From Thermomicrobiales bacterium (GTDB lineage Bacteria; Chloroflexota; Chloroflexia; Thermomicrobiales; UBA6265): a DNA stretch of 43,755 nucleotides. Below are positions 43,182 through 43,755 of the stretch, piece after piece (position 1 is the first letter of the stretch; the number at the start of each line of letters is the position of its first letter). Made by a program: the position numbers and the translations under genes. The DNA is taken from positions 1 through 43,755 of the forward strand of contig JAUJOZ010000038.1 in NCBI GenBank assembly GCA_030447415.1. Reading direction: 5' to 3'. The notes under the pieces were generated by a model, which ran no database searches, was not told the origin of the DNA, and saw only the letters and a list, made by a program, of their open reading frames with translations.

Positions 43182-43755
43182 CTAGGCCGATCGCCACCGC
43201 CAGGGGATGAAGCGCATCCGCACGGCGATCTCGGCCAGGAGCAGGAGGAGGGCCAAGCTCAAGGGTGCGTACCAGAGCGGCCGGTAGTCGCGCAGGGCCG
43301 ACCCGCGTAGGTTGTCGCCGGCGAACGCCTCGGCGGCTTCGTCCAGCGAGAGGAGCCGACCGCCGGTTCGGGCTGCCAGCGCCCGCAGCAGGGCGCCCGC
43401 GCCGGGCGCCGGCTGGAGCTCGGGGGAGGGCGGGACCGCGAAGCCAGCCAGCTCCTCCTGCACCCCGTCCTCGCCCGGCCCCTGCTGACGAAGTTGGACC
43501 CGGTAAGCGCCCGGCTCCGGCGCGGCAACCCGGACCTGGTACTGGCCAGGCCCTACTTGGTAGAGCGCACGATCTTCGACGACGGCACCCGACGGTGCCG
43601 TGATCGTCGCCGTCGTCGGGGTGGGGTCGACGTAAAAACCCCCCGCGCCGACGGCCACGACGGGGGCGACCGCCACCCGCCCCCACCCCGCCGCCCCCAC
43701 CGGGATCGGCCGGGTGTCGGGGGGGGGGGGGGGCCCAACCACCCAACCACCCCCC
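43182..43755 (-). CDS. C-terminal part of a BatA/VWA-type membrane protein (partial)
   Basis: The gene runs off the right edge of the window; about 170 interpretable codons remain. They include a beta-sandwich-like part (DRALYQVGPGQYQVRVAAPE then GAYRVQLRQQ), a segment ending LLRALAARTGGRLLSLDEAA, and a C-terminal membrane helix (LWYAPLSLALLLLLAEIAVR) followed by a basic end. This pattern is typical of large VWA or glutamine-amidotransferase-like membrane proteins found with MoxR/DUF58 sets. The N-terminal VWA domain is not visible, so the assignment is tentative. Codons beyond about 43700 fall in low-complexity edge sequence and are unreliable. Confidence 0.6.
   Translation of the reverse strand, partial: GGGWVVGPPPPPDTRPIPVGAAGWGRVAVAPVVAVGAGGFYVDPTPTTATITAPSGAVVEDRALYQVGPGQYQVRVAAPEPGAYRVQLRQQGPGEDGVQEELAGFAVPPSPELQPAPGAGALLRALAARTGGRLLSLDEAAEAFAGDNLRGSALRDYRPLWYAPLSLALLLLLAEIAVRMRFIPWRWRSA
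43719..43755. other. Homopolymer and low-complexity contig edge
   Basis: A run of 15 G residues (43719-43733) is followed by CCCAACCACC-type repeats to the end. This looks like unreliable edge sequence from assembly rather than biology. Confidence 0.65.

Overview
The window is very GC-rich bacterial chromosome with short gene gaps, many GTG/TTG starts and frequent 4-base ATGA/GTGA overlaps. The gene content (MoxR–DUF58–DUF4129 set, Thr-Pro-rich anti-sigma proteins, general-stress SDR, DNA topoisomerase IB, YetF-like DUF421 protein, archease-like protein) suggests a Chloroflexota member, probably of the Thermomicrobia/Sphaerobacter type. No rRNA or tRNA gene was seen, so the taxonomy is an inference. 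No CRISPR array, transposase or phage gene was found.

Layout. 0.4-3.3 kb: a carbohydrate ABC importer (ATPase and two permeases; the binding protein is not in view). 3.5-6.1 kb: an S9 prolyl-oligopeptidase-type peptidase, then a GNAT acetyltransferase pseudogene with two in-frame TGA codons. 6.2-12.6 kb: MoxR ATPase, DUF58 protein, a PD-(D/E)XK nuclease that looks inserted, a DUF4129 membrane protein and the radical-SAM heme chaperone HemW. 12.8-15.9 kb: a broken SnoaL-like gene, folC, the remains of a sensor kinase and a small membrane protein. 16.3-23.4 kb: a sugar/cell-surface region with UDP-galactopyranose mutase (glf), a stress-type SDR, a GH2 glycosidase and a GH1–RmlD fusion protein.

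23.5-28 kb: an ECF sigma/anti-sigma-like pair, a decayed pyridoxamine-phosphate-oxidase-like stress gene, a SnoaL-like gene and an ABC-2 exporter whose permease is interrupted by one TGA. 28.2-32.1 kb: mostly minus-strand genes: topoisomerase IB, DUF421 protein, a membrane-anchored protein and an archease-like frameshifted gene with its partner. 32.4-38.1 kb: a YihY/BrkB membrane protein, a parS-like palindrome and a second ECF sigma factor coupled to a 1090-residue anti-sigma protein with a zinc finger, one membrane helix, a very long Thr/Pro/Ala stalk and a propeller-like C-terminus. 38.5-40.4 kb: a macro-domain protein overlapping an alpha/beta hydrolase, with near-identical 16-bp palindromes before and at the end of the pair. 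40.5-43.0 kb: convergent Mg2+ transporters mgtE and corA, mgtE having a promoter followed at once by an intrinsic terminator. 43.2 kb to the end: the C-terminus of a probable BatA/VWA-type membrane protein, running into low-complexity sequence that looks like an assembly edge.

Best candidates for something new: the parS-like site; the stalked anti-sigma/propeller sensor; the palindrome-flanked macro-domain/hydrolase pair; the GH1–RmlD fusion near glf; the nuclease inside the MoxR set; and the recurrence of in-frame TGA at Trp-like positions in otherwise recognisable genes. TGA is also a normal terminator here, so single nonsense mutations or sequence errors are the conservative reading of that last point.
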